This document shows, piece by piece, positions 7,695 to 16,886 of a DNA stretch of 38,783 nucleotides (its first letter is position 1; every line of letters begins with the position of its first letter). Origin of the DNA: Phycisphaerales bacterium (GTDB lineage: Bacteria; Planctomycetota; Phycisphaerae; UBA1845); the NCBI GenBank assembly GCA_013140575.1, contig JABFSN010000203.1, positions 1 through 38,783 of the forward strand. The letters are read 5' to 3'. A program made the position numbers and the translations under genes. A model generated the notes under the pieces. It was not told the DNA's origin and searched no databases. It worked only from the letters and a program-made list of their open reading frames with translations.

Positions 7695-10600
7695 ATGCTT
7701 CAGTTTCTAACCGCTCTCGTATGCCTCGCGGCTGCTCAAATCGCGGAATCGCCGCCCGAACCGCTCCTCACCGTGGCGGAGAAGACAAGTTTCGAAGCCA
7801 CCGCCCGCTACGACGACGTCGTGGCCTTTATCGACAATTTCGTGCAACGTTTTCCCGTCGCGCGCAAAATCAGTCTCGGCGCGAGCGGCGAAAACCGCGA
7901 CATCCCATGCCTCATTTTGGCCGATCCGCCCATCGCGACCTTCAAGGAGGCCGCCAAATTAAAAAAACTCGTCGTTCTGGCGATCGGGAACATTCACGCC
8001 GGCGAAGTTTGCGGCAAGGAAGCCCTGCTGATGCTGGCTCGTGACATCGCCGAAACGCCGAATCACCCGCTTCTGAAGGATCTGGTCATTGTTTTCGCGC
8101 CCATCTTCAACGCCGACGGCAACGAACGCGTCTCGATCGACAACCGACCCGGGCAAAACGGCCCCACCCGGGGGATGGGCCAACGCCACAACGCCGCGGG
8201 TCTCGATCTCAATCGCGACTTCGTGAAACTCGATTCGCCCGAGGTCCGGGCCCTCGTCCGGTTCATGAACGAATGGGATCCGGCGGTCTTCATCGACACC
8301 CACACCACCAACGGCACGCTGCACCAGTACACCATCACCTACGACGGGCCGCGCAATCCGGCCGGCGACCCGCGCGTCGTCGAATTCGTCCGCGACCAAA
8401 TGCTGCCCGATGTCGGCGAGCGGCTGCGTGTGGAAACCGGCTACCGCTCGTTTTTCTACGGCAATTTCGAGGGCGACCAGTCGCGTTGGACCACGTACCC
8501 CGCCGAACCCCGCTACAGCATTCAGTATGTCGGCCTGCGTAACCGCATCGGCATCCTTTCCGAGGCCTACGCCTACGCACCGTTCCGCGACCGGGTGCTC
8601 GCCACCCGCGACTTTGTGCGTCACTGCCTGGCGTACGCGGCCGATCATTACGACGACATCCGCAAACTGCTCGACGATGCCGATCGCCGAACCATCGACG
8701 CGGGCGCGATTCCGCGACCGGACGACGTTGTGGCGATCGATTGCGAATTGACGCCGCTGCCGCGGAAGGTAGTGGTCGATAGTTATGACCCGTCGTCTCC
8801 CGGCGAAGGCGACGGCGACTCGACGCCACGCACCTATCTGGTCGATTACGATGGCGTTTGCACGCCGACGCGATCGGTCCGCCGCCCCTACGCTTATCTA
8901 CTTTCGCCCGATTTCGAGCCGATCGTGCAGACGCTTCAACGCCACGGAATCGAGGTCGAACTGCTTCGCGAAGACGTCGAGCTCGAGGTCGAAATCCACG
9001 ACGTCGATGGGGTGGAACACGCGGACCGGCCCTTCCAGAATCGCAGCCTCCTGACGCTTCGCTCCACGCCCCGCCGGGTCACGCGGCTCTATTCGGCCGG
9101 GACCATTCTCGTTCGCACCGGACAGAAACTCGGCTCGCTGGCCGCCTATCTGCTCGAACCGCAATCCGAAGACGGACTGACGCGTTGGGACTTCTTCGCC
9201 GAGCGACTAGCGCCCGGACAAGCCCATCCCGTTGCGCGGCTACTCGACCCGGTACCGCTGACACGATGTACGGTTCGCCCGCTGAAGGACGAACCAACGG
9301 TTCGCAAACGCCCGACGTTTGACGCCCTCTTCGGATCCGGCGACCGCCCCGACTTCGACGGTTCCCCGGTCCGCATCGTCGCCTGGCTTTCCGATGGCGA
9401 ACACTACTTGCAAATCAAGGACGATCGCCTCTGGATCGTCGACGCCGCCACCGGACGGGCGTCGCCGTTTCACGATCCCGATCGGCTGGCCGCGGCGCTT
9501 CGGTCTCTTCCGACCATCGACCGAAAATCAGCCGACGGCTTCGCCCATGGCACTTCATTTCAGATGACCGACGATCGGTCGGCCGCTCTCTTCAACCACG
9601 ACAACGACCTCTACTATGCCCGTTTCGACGGGTCGCTCGCCGTCCGTTTGACGCAGACGCCGGAAACTGAAGAACTCGCCGCCTTCAGTCCCGACGGTCG
9701 GTTTGTCGCCTTCATTCGCAACAACGATTTGCATGCGGTTGATATCCAGACGCGCACAGACCGGCAACTGACCACCGGCGGCGCCGATCTCACCCGCAAC
9801 GGAAAGATGGATTGGGTCTATTACGAGGAGCTCTATAATCGCGACTGGCGGGCCTTCTGGTGGGCGCCCGATTCGGCGCACATCGCTTTTCTGCGGCTCG
9901 ATGATACGCAATTGAAATCGCACGCAGTAATCGACGACTCGGCACGCGATCAACAGGTCGCAAGCGAACGATATCCGAAACCCGGTGAACCCAATCCGCG
10001 CGTTGCACTTGGAATTGTTTCAATCGGCGGCGGTAATGCGCGTTGGGTGGATTTGGACCTCTATTCCATCGACGACTGCCTGCTGCCCCGCGTCGGCTGG
10101 TTGCCGGACGGCGATACTCTCTATTTCTACGTTCAGAATCGTTCGCAGACGTGGCTGGACGTCAATACGGCCGATCTTCGCGGCAAAACACGGACCCGCT
10201 GGCGGGAAACCACCGACGCCTGGGTCGGCGACCCCGGCGAACCGCGGTTCTTGAATGACGGAACGTGGCTCCTGCCCAGCGAGCGCAGCGGTCGGCGGCA
10301 TCTCGAACGCGTTAATTCCGAAAACGGTGAACGAACGGCCGTCACTTCAGGCGAATGGGACGTCCGCCGTGTTCACCACCTCGATGCAGACGGCGGATGG
10401 GTCTATTTCACGGGAACTCACGACAGTCCCATTGCAGAGAATCTCTATCGCGTGTCTCTCCTCGCTCCGAATGCGAACGGCGGAACATCGCCTGCCCCGG
10501 CACGACTGACTTCGGACTCGGGGAATCATTCGGTCAACGTCGGTCCGACGGGCGCCTATTTCGTGGACACCTGCAGCGACCGCTTCACGCCTTCCAGCGT

Positions 10601-11513
10601 GAAACTCCGCACCGGGGACGGCCGACTCGTTCGTATGCTGGACACCAATCCCGTTTACGATCTCGAGGACTACGATCTCGCCCGCGATGAATTATTCCAA
10701 ATAACCGCGCGCGACGGTTATTCGCTCGAGGCCATCCTGACCCGCCCGCACGATTTCGATTCCGCGAGCCGTTACCCCGTCTGGATCATGACCTACGCCG
10801 GCCCTGAATCGCCGACCGTGCGCGACGCGTGGGGCCGAGGACGGGCGATGGATTACGCCATCAGCGACGCCGGCGTGCTGATTCTGCGCGTCGATCCGCG
10901 CAGCGCCAGCGGCAAGGGGGCGGCGTCCGCGTGGACCGCATACAAAACGCTCGGCAAACAGGAACTGGCCGATCTCACCGACGCCGTCGAATGGCTCAAG
11001 CGCCAACCCTATGTCGATCCGAAGCGAATCGGCGTTTCCGGTCACAGTTACGGTGGCTTCATGACCGCGTACGCCATGACCCATTCCGACCTCTTTGCCG
11101 CCGGCATCGCCGGCGCGCCCGTGACCGACTGGCGCCTCTACGACTCGATCTATACCGAGCGCTACATGGATACGCCGCAGAACAACCCGGACGGCTATGC
11201 CGCGTCGTCGGTCGTCGACGCCGCGAAGAACCTGCACGGCCGCCTGCTCATTCTGCACGGCGCCATGGACGACAACGTACACCTGCAGAACACGATGCAG
11301 TTCGTTCACGCGTTACAGGAGGCCGACAAACCGTTCGACTTGATGATCTATCCGCGCAGCCGCCACGGCATCCGCGGCGACCATTACAACCGTCTGCAAT
11401 ACGATTTCATCACCCGGACGATGGGTGTTGCATCCGCTGTCGACGCAGCCGCGCCGACGCAAGATGATTCGGCAAACTCGGCTCAATCGGCAACGACGGC
11501 CGTCACGGATTAG
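7695..11513 (+). CDS. Secreted M14 zinc carboxypeptidase fused to S9B (DPP-IV-like) prolyl oligopeptidase
   Basis: 1272 residues. I start at the ATG at 7695, which opens a signal peptide (hydrophobic residues about 3-15) and has GGGAG upstream; the frame is open much further upstream, but that part lies antisense to eda and the PQQ gene. Residues about 25-310 are an M14 metallocarboxypeptidase with zinc ligands H101-x-x-E104 and H203, substrate-binding N173-R174 and catalytic E290. Residues about 350-530 are a linker domain seen in planctomycete M14 proteins. From about 560 a DPP-IV-type propeller follows, with the N-terminus-binding Glu pair E711-E712 in DWVYYEEL. The C-terminal alpha/beta hydrolase has Ser1118 (GHSYGG), Asp1192 (MDDNVH) and His1224 (SRHGIR). 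All active-site residues of both enzymes are intact. The protein probably degrades peptides outside the cytoplasm from both ends. Confidence 0.9.
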   Translation: MLQFLTALVCLAAAQIAESPPEPLLTVAEKTSFEATARYDDVVAFIDNFVQRFPVARKISLGASGENRDIPCLILADPPIATFKEAAKLKKLVVLAIGNIHAGEVCGKEALLMLARDIAETPNHPLLKDLVIVFAPIFNADGNERVSIDNRPGQNGPTRGMGQRHNAAGLDLNRDFVKLDSPEVRALVRFMNEWDPAVFIDTHTTNGTLHQYTITYDGPRNPAGDPRVVEFVRDQMLPDVGERLRVETGYRSFFYGNFEGDQSRWTTYPAEPRYSIQYVGLRNRIGILSEAYAYAPFRDRVLATRDFVRHCLAYAADHYDDIRKLLDDADRRTIDAGAIPRPDDVVAIDCELTPLPRKVVVDSYDPSSPGEGDGDSTPRTYLVDYDGVCTPTRSVRRPYAYLLSPDFEPIVQTLQRHGIEVELLREDVELEVEIHDVDGVEHADRPFQNRSLLTLRSTPRRVTRLYSAGTILVRTGQKLGSLAAYLLEPQSEDGLTRWDFFAERLAPGQAHPVARLLDPVPLTRCTVRPLKDEPTVRKRPTFDALFGSGDRPDFDGSPVRIVAWLSDGEHYLQIKDDRLWIVDAATGRASPFHDPDRLAAALRSLPTIDRKSADGFAHGTSFQMTDDRSAALFNHDNDLYYARFDGSLAVRLTQTPETEELAAFSPDGRFVAFIRNNDLHAVDIQTRTDRQLTTGGADLTRNGKMDWVYYEELYNRDWRAFWWAPDSAHIAFLRLDDTQLKSHAVIDDSARDQQVASERYPKPGEPNPRVALGIVSIGGGNARWVDLDLYSIDDCLLPRVGWLPDGDTLYFYVQNRSQTWLDVNTADLRGKTRTRWRETTDAWVGDPGEPRFLNDGTWLLPSERSGRRHLERVNSENGERTAVTSGEWDVRRVHHLDADGGWVYFTGTHDSPIAENLYRVSLLAPNANGGTSPAPARLTSDSGNHSVNVGPTGAYFVDTCSDRFTPSSVKLRTGDGRLVRMLDTNPVYDLEDYDLARDELFQITARDGYSLEAILTRPHDFDSASRYPVWIMTYAGPESPTVRDAWGRGRAMDYAISDAGVLILRVDPRSASGKGAASAWTAYKTLGKQELADLTDAVEWLKRQPYVDPKRIGVSGHSYGGFMTAYAMTHSDLFAAGIAGAPVTDWRLYDSIYTERYMDTPQNNPDGYAASSVVDAAKNLHGRLLILHGAMDDNVHLQNTMQFVHALQEADKPFDLMIYPRSRHGIRGDHYNRLQYDFITRTMGVASAVDAAAPTQDDSANSAQSATTAVTD

Positions 11514-11516
11514 CAC

Positions 11517-14500
11517 CTATTCGCCGCAGCAGGTGTCCACGCCGCCGAACGCATCCAGCACGGCCAATATGTCGAAAACGTCAATGGTGCCGTCACGCAT
11601 GCACTGGGCGAAATCCGTCTCGGTCGCCGGGCACTGCGTGAAGACGCCCGCGAACCCATCCAATACGCACAAAATGTCGAATATGTCCACGCCGCCGTCC
11701 AGATTCACGTCGCCGTACGGGTGGTTGAACGGCGTGCACAAGCTGCTTATGCACCGGATGGCCGTGCAGACGCCGACAAGAACGCAGTCGGGCGTAAAAT
11801 CGCAAGACGCCTCGCACTCGTCGGGAATGTCGTCCCCATTGGCGTCGGTGGACGGGCCGGTCACGATATCGCAGGAATCAAGCGTTCCATTCGGCTGACA
11901 ATCGGCCGCCCGACCCGCCGCCAGATCGCACGCGTCGGGCACGAGATTGCCGTCACAGTCCGGACTGATCATCGCCAGAACTTCCTGCGGATCGTGCAGC
12001 GCATTGCCATTGCAATCCAGCAGCACGCCGCAGTGATCCAGCATTGCACGCAAGACATCCACGCGGTCATTTACGTCGGGAATCGCCTCGAACGGCACCG
12101 ACCAGAACGACGACCAGTAGATACCCGTGTCCATTTCCACGCCAGCGACGGGCACGTCGCCCAACAACGATACGCCCGCCTCCGACGTCGGAACGAGCGA
12201 ATCGCCCACGTTCGCAAACGGATAGACCAGCGCATACGGCCCCAGACCGGTCAACAGTCCGCCACCCGTCACCGTGCTCTGGCCGACGTCTTCGTCGAAA
12301 TCGGCAACCCCCAGGTGGTCGGCGGCGAACGCCGTCACGCCCCGGTCGCGCAGATAGTCCTGGCTGCTGATGAACGCGCAATGGCCGTCGTCCAGAAACC
12401 ACGCCAACGCCGCTTCGCCCGCGGTGCCCGGTCCGGCCGACCCGCCGAACGCATCGCCCGTGAACCAGATGACCGCGGAATAGCGGGCCAGAACCTGGAC
12501 GCCCGGTTCGTTGTCGCCGCCGCCCGTGTTCCAAATCGCGTATTCGTAGTCGACCGCGTCGAGCGCCGACGTGTACATCGTCCTTACGTCGGGGCTGTCG
12601 TCGTCGTCATCGACCAGCAGAACTTTCGGGCTCGCCAATGTTCGAAATGAACGAGCCGAGGTGTACGATCCCGAGCCGCAACTATTGACGCCGCGCGCTC
12701 GCCAGTAATAGAGGGTGTCTGTTTCCAATGCAGTGGTCAGCAGATACGGCGACCCGGCCACCGCGGCGGCGTGCGCGATATTGTTGAACGCGATATCCGT
12801 CGCCACCTGCACTTCGTGCACCGCCACGTCGCCCGCGGACGCCCACGAAAGCGTGGGCAGCGGCGATACGTTGACCGCGTTCACACCCGGCGAAATCAAC
12901 GCCGGCGTCTGCGGAACCGCGCTGAACACGCGCAACGTGATCGACGACGCAACCGTGTCCAATTCCGCCTGTCCGCGGACCTGGGGCGCGTACGTACCGG
13001 CCGGCACCGCCGCGGTGTTGCCGATCGTCAGCGTCGCCACTCCCGGCGCCGACACGACCTCCGGCGCGATGTTCAACGTCACGCCGGCGGGGGCGCCGAT
13101 GACGGACAGCGTCACCTGCTCGGCCAAGGCCTCGTTCAACCCCACGTCAATCTGATAAACGGCGTCCGTTCCCACGCAGATGGATTGCGTGAACGGCGTC
13201 GCCGAAACAGCGAAGGACGGCGGGAACGTACAATTGTAGCAGACCGCCGCGAAATCCTGATCCGTGTCATCCCCAACCCCCGGCACTCCGTCGGAATTGA
13301 TGTCGGCCGCGATCACGTGCACCGTCGCCGACGCTGGTCCGCCGGGCCCGACCAGGACGGCCTCGGCGTTGTTCATGCCGTCCGCCGTTCCACCCGTCGT
13401 CGACCAGCCGTTCGGCCCGATGACGTTGCCCCGGTACGTGTCCGCGCCGACGTCCACCGTCAGATCGAGATCGTTGTTCCATGCCGGCGTCGTTCCCCCC
13501 AAACCGTGACCCGGCGCGTCCGTCCACACCAGCATGACCCGCATCGGTTCCTGCGGATCGACCACGGACACGCTGCGCACCCATTCTTCACCGGTGTTCT
13601 CGAAAACCACGTGCTGATCGAAATAGTCCACCACCGTCGCCGGCCGCACCAACGCTTCGGTATCCAACCGACCCCAACCCTGCTTGCTGTCCGGCCGATG
13701 CCCCATGATCTGCAAGTTCGCATCGTTGAACCCGACCAAATCGTGGCAGACGGGCAGGATGGCCGCCTTGATCAGCGCCGGACTGGGGTCTCCGTGCCAC
13801 GGATACAGCCCCCGGAATTTCTGGACAAACAACGCGGCCGCACCGGCCACCTGCGGGGCGGCCATGCTCGTCCCGCATAACAACCCGTGGCTCGAACCGG
13901 TGATTGTCGAATCTTCATAGCACCCCGGCGCGACCAGATGCGGAATCCGCCGACCGTCCAGCGCCGGACCATGCGCCGTAACGCCCGCCAGCCAGTTGAT
14001 GAACGAATTGGGCGCGCCGTTGACCGATCGGAATTGCGAAGTCCCCACCGTGATCGTGTTCTTGGCCTCGTCCGGCGCCCCCTGCGTACTGGCGCCGCCG
14101 AACCCATTCTCGATCGCCAGCACATAGCCCAGCGCCTGGTTGCCCGGGGCGTCGGGATCGGCATCCCGCACGCCGATGTCCACCTGCATGGCCGTGTTGT
14201 CGTAGCCCTGCGCCGTCGCGGCCGACCCCCAACTGTTGCTCGACAGAATCGCACCGTTTCGGCTCGATTCCGACATCAACAGCAGCATCCCGCCCGGGCT
14301 CGTGAAAAACGGCTCGTACAATTGTTCCACGATCTTGGCGCCGGGCGCAACGCCCTGACCGCGGACGAACCCCCACGCGTCCAACGTACCGGTCGCGCCC
14401 GTGCCGACCATCAGACCGGCCGTGTGCGTTCCGTGGTCGTCCGCCGCCGCGCCGCCGCAGGTTGCGCCCACGCAGGTCAGCACCCGCCCCACCAGATCGG

Positions 14501-15494
14501 TATGGGATTGCTGCACGCCCAGGTCCACATTGGCCATCACCACGCCCGTCCCCATTAAACCGGCGATGCTCAACCATGTGTCGTAGCCGGGAACGGCCAG
14601 GTTGTTCCCATCGATATTGTTGACGTTGACCTGGCAACTCATCTCGCCCCGCGCCCCGCCGTCCTGCGGCACCGGCTGCACGCTGTACACCCCCGGCAGG
14701 CTCGCCACGTCGACCAACCGCGATCCCGAAATGATGCACCCGATGATTTCGAACCGTTCGTCCACGACCCGACGCCGAATCGTCGTCGCTTGCCATTGAC
14801 GTAGACGTTCTGCGACCGCGTCCACATCCGCTCCGCGATACGTGACGATGTGAACCTCGACCGGCAAGTCCGCCAACCGTCGGGCCCGCGGCAGCAGTCG
14901 GTATTCCGTTTCAAATGCCCCCGACCACCGGATGGCGCCGCCATCGGTCGCCGCCGGGCCGTCCGACGCCCGGCTCCAGATGACATACGCAAACGGGTGA
15001 ACGTAGGAAACGACTTGCGCTCCGCCGGCGCGCAACGCATCCAGCCACTCGGCCTTCGCCGGCCCGTCGAACTGAATCAACCGCAGACCGAACCCGTCGG
15101 ATTCCGTCGCCGCCGGTTCCGACATGGCGGACGCACCCTCGCGAATGGGATCGAAACGGCGGTCGCCCAACCGTAACATGAATGCGTCATCGTCGGCCTC
15201 GAATGGAATGCCCGCAGCCCGCACCCGTCCCTCGTCCCCCACGTCCAGCACCATCCAACGAAACGCACCGTAATCACGATCCACCATCGGCCGCAGCCCC
15301 AGCGCGTCCACGGCCGCCGCGTCCGCAGTGTCGATGCGTACGGCCACGCCCCCCGCGCTCGGTCCGACGACCCCCGATGGGTCGACGTCGCGGCTGCTGC
15401 CGGCCGTCTGCGCGTCAATCGTCGAAACGGCGACCGCACACAGCATCGCCGCCGCCAGTGCGCATCGCGTCGTGATGGACGTTGAAATCGTCAT
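11517..15494 (-). CDS. Secreted subtilisin-like (S8) serine protease with dockerin-like C-terminal module
   Basis: 1325 residues. The ATG at 15494 begins a clear signal peptide (to about residue 28); the frame extends upstream, but a candidate extended -10 at 15550-15558 would place those starts before transcription begins. A propeptide-like region (about 60-290) precedes the S8 catalytic domain with D324, H354 (HGTH), oxyanion N420 (SNSWG) and S543 (GTSMAAP). Downstream are a convertase-P-like jelly-roll region, a fibronectin-III-like domain, an Asp-rich segment and calcium-binding D-x-(D/N)-x-D repeats. The final 65 residues (1261-1325) are a pair of dockerin-like helices closing with CCG. 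The protein probably cleaves extracellular protein and is retained at the surface through its C-terminus (inference). Its stop codon lies only 3 bp from that of the convergent M14-S9 gene. Confidence 0.92.
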   Translation of the reverse strand: MTISTSITTRCALAAAMLCAVAVSTIDAQTAGSSRDVDPSGVVGPSAGGVAVRIDTADAAAVDALGLRPMVDRDYGAFRWMVLDVGDEGRVRAAGIPFEADDDAFMLRLGDRRFDPIREGASAMSEPAATESDGFGLRLIQFDGPAKAEWLDALRAGGAQVVSYVHPFAYVIWSRASDGPAATDGGAIRWSGAFETEYRLLPRARRLADLPVEVHIVTYRGADVDAVAERLRQWQATTIRRRVVDERFEIIGCIISGSRLVDVASLPGVYSVQPVPQDGGARGEMSCQVNVNNIDGNNLAVPGYDTWLSIAGLMGTGVVMANVDLGVQQSHTDLVGRVLTCVGATCGGAAADDHGTHTAGLMVGTGATGTLDAWGFVRGQGVAPGAKIVEQLYEPFFTSPGGMLLLMSESSRNGAILSSNSWGSAATAQGYDNTAMQVDIGVRDADPDAPGNQALGYVLAIENGFGGASTQGAPDEAKNTITVGTSQFRSVNGAPNSFINWLAGVTAHGPALDGRRIPHLVAPGCYEDSTITGSSHGLLCGTSMAAPQVAGAAALFVQKFRGLYPWHGDPSPALIKAAILPVCHDLVGFNDANLQIMGHRPDSKQGWGRLDTEALVRPATVVDYFDQHVVFENTGEEWVRSVSVVDPQEPMRVMLVWTDAPGHGLGGTTPAWNNDLDLTVDVGADTYRGNVIGPNGWSTTGGTADGMNNAEAVLVGPGGPASATVHVIAADINSDGVPGVGDDTDQDFAAVCYNCTFPPSFAVSATPFTQSICVGTDAVYQIDVGLNEALAEQVTLSVIGAPAGVTLNIAPEVVSAPGVATLTIGNTAAVPAGTYAPQVRGQAELDTVASSITLRVFSAVPQTPALISPGVNAVNVSPLPTLSWASAGDVAVHEVQVATDIAFNNIAHAAAVAGSPYLLTTALETDTLYYWRARGVNSCGSGSYTSARSFRTLASPKVLLVDDDDDSPDVRTMYTSALDAVDYEYAIWNTGGGDNEPGVQVLARYSAVIWFTGDAFGGSAGPGTAGEAALAWFLDDGHCAFISSQDYLRDRGVTAFAADHLGVADFDEDVGQSTVTGGGLLTGLGPYALVYPFANVGDSLVPTSEAGVSLLGDVPVAGVEMDTGIYWSSFWSVPFEAIPDVNDRVDVLRAMLDHCGVLLDCNGNALHDPQEVLAMISPDCDGNLVPDACDLAAGRAADCQPNGTLDSCDIVTGPSTDANGDDIPDECEASCDFTPDCVLVGVCTAIRCISSLCTPFNHPYGDVNLDGGVDIFDILCVLDGFAGVFTQCPATETDFAQCMRDGTIDVFDILAVLDAFGGVDTCCGE

Positions 15495-15549
15495 TGCACC
15501 GTTCCAACCCACGATGGTAACTCGGGTGACTCGCCGGATCCCCGCCGGC

Positions 15550-15558
15550 ATTGTACCA
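15550..15558 (-). promoter_or_regulatory. Candidate extended -10 promoter TGGTACAAT for the S8 protease gene
   Basis: On the minus strand, TG-G-TACAAT (15558-15550) fits an extended -10 element with five of six consensus bases in the hexamer and the TG dinucleotide one base upstream. No good -35 is visible. Initiation near 15543 gives a leader of about 49 nt to the ATG at 15494 and argues against the longer frame extending to 15668. Confidence 0.35.
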
Positions 15559-15699
15559 GAAAGCGAGTGGTGAATAGCGTGGATTCCGGCCGGATGGTCG
15601 CTCGCCGGCCGGGCGACGCGACCGCAATACGGTTCCCGTCCATGGCCGGCTTGAAGATCGAGCCCCAACGCGTTCGCGACGCCGGCGCTCCGCCGGGCC

Positions 15700-16557
15700 C
15701 TACGGCACCGTCGAGCCGGACGCCAAAACCTGCAATCCCGCCCAGTCCAGGACGTCCACGTCGCCGTTCTGCGTCAGGTCCGCGCACACGCAATGCCCAT
15801 CCACCGGCCCGCCGCCAATTCCCGTCACGCAATCGAGAAAACCGGCCTGATCGATTCGGTTGGCGAGGGTGTCCACCGCACAGTCGCCTGCTGGGGCGCA
15901 CACGGCGCACAGTTCGCGAGCCTCCAACGCACATGTTGCGTCGTAGTCGTTCGTGCAACAGAAACTGTCCAGGGCGCATACCAACGCCTGGCACGCCGGG
16001 CTGCCGCCGAACACCACACACCCCCGACCCGGCACATCGCATGGCGTCAAGGCGCTGACGATCGGCAGACTGAAACAGCACGGGTCCGCCTTCGGCGCCG
16101 TCCCCACTGGTTCGGGAACCGGATTCGTGCACAAACAATCGTCCCCGACCGGCGTCAGGCAGTTATCCGCGGCCATGTTCGTACAAACGCGATCCCACGC
16201 GATTTCCACGCCGCAGCACTTGGCGTCCAGGGCGCACACAATGTTCTGACATTGTGTTGCGCAGGCCACGTCAAGGACGCCTTCCGGCGAAAAGCAACCC
16301 GGATGCAGATTGATGCACCCCGGCGTTTCGTGCGGCGTGCAGCAATTTCCGTAATCTAATGTACACGGATAGGGATCGCACCCCATTCCGGTGAAGAACC
16401 GTCCGCCACTGCCGGTGCATGCGCCGGATGTGGTTACCGCGCAACCTCCCGTACCGTCGCAACAGGCCCCGGTTTGCGCTAGGGCACTCGACGAACCCAC
16501 CGCGATTGACACGTACAGTACGAAATTCAACGCCCACGCCGCTGGATGCCTCAACAT
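15700..16557 (-). CDS. Cys-rich secreted protein with single dockerin-like repeat
   Basis: 285 residues. The start at 16557 is well supported by AGGAGG five nucleotides upstream and by a signal peptide ending near ALAQ. The mature protein opens with one CC-module like those in the giant protein at the window start. It then carries three related segments of the type CC-x-x-x-(W/Y)-D-x-x-C with neighbouring VCALD, a motif widespread in planctomycete and myxobacterial secreted proteins. The C-terminus has NGDVDVLDWAGLQ, resembling one half of a dockerin-like pair. Function is unknown; an extracellular, disulfide-rich role is inferred. It is transcribed divergently from gpmI. Confidence 0.85.
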   Translation of the reverse strand: MLRHPAAWALNFVLYVSIAVGSSSALAQTGACCDGTGGCAVTTSGACTGSGGRFFTGMGCDPYPCTLDYGNCCTPHETPGCINLHPGCFSPEGVLDVACATQCQNIVCALDAKCCGVEIAWDRVCTNMAADNCLTPVGDDCLCTNPVPEPVGTAPKADPCCFSLPIVSALTPCDVPGRGCVVFGGSPACQALVCALDSFCCTNDYDATCALEARELCAVCAPAGDCAVDTLANRIDQAGFLDCVTGIGGGPVDGHCVCADLTQNGDVDVLDWAGLQVLASGSTVP

Positions 16558-16681
16558 CACCGCCTCCTGTGACTGCGCCGACCCCGACCGCTCGCCGCAT
16601 GGACGACCGGTCGCGATTTCGCGAATGGATGCAATTCCGGTGGGGTTTCTCGGTCGCCCCTTTCCTCCTCGAACAACGACC

Positions 16682-16711
16682 ATTCTACGCCCCCACCACC
16701 CTCCCGGACAA
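16682..16711 (-). promoter_or_regulatory. Candidate promoter TTGTCC-18-TAGAAT for the Cys-rich gene
   Basis: On the minus strand, TTGTCC (16711-16706) precedes TAGAAT (16687-16682) by 18 nt. The predicted leader is about 118 nt. Both hexamers resemble those before the giant Cys-rich gene (TTGTTT and TAGAAT), hinting at shared regulation of the two. Confidence 0.38.
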
Positions 16712-16813
16712 CCCCGCGGCCGATAACTGGAACGCAATTCACAGGCCTATTGAACGGGTTTGCGACCTCGGTGCGCCAAAAACGCCTCCGTCGACCTGCA
16801 GCGACGCGACTTG

Positions 16814-16841
16814 TTGACGTTTGTCCGAATTCAGTGATAAC
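16814..16841 (+). promoter_or_regulatory. Candidate promoter TTGACG-16-GATAAC for gpmI
   Basis: TTGACG (five of six matches to the -35 consensus) and GATAAC (four of six) are 16 nt apart. Transcription starting near 16848 gives a leader of about 39 nt to the ATG at 16887. It would exclude the upstream in-frame ATG at 16821, which overlaps the promoter. Confidence 0.45.
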
Positions 16842-16886
16842 GTCTGCATCCGATCGACCGTGGGACCGCGGACCATCGGAAAGCGC

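Noticed and set aside
11517-15668. Longer form of the S8 protease starting at 15668
   Set aside because: The extra 58 residues are not signal-like, and the candidate promoter at 15550-15558 lies downstream of that start.
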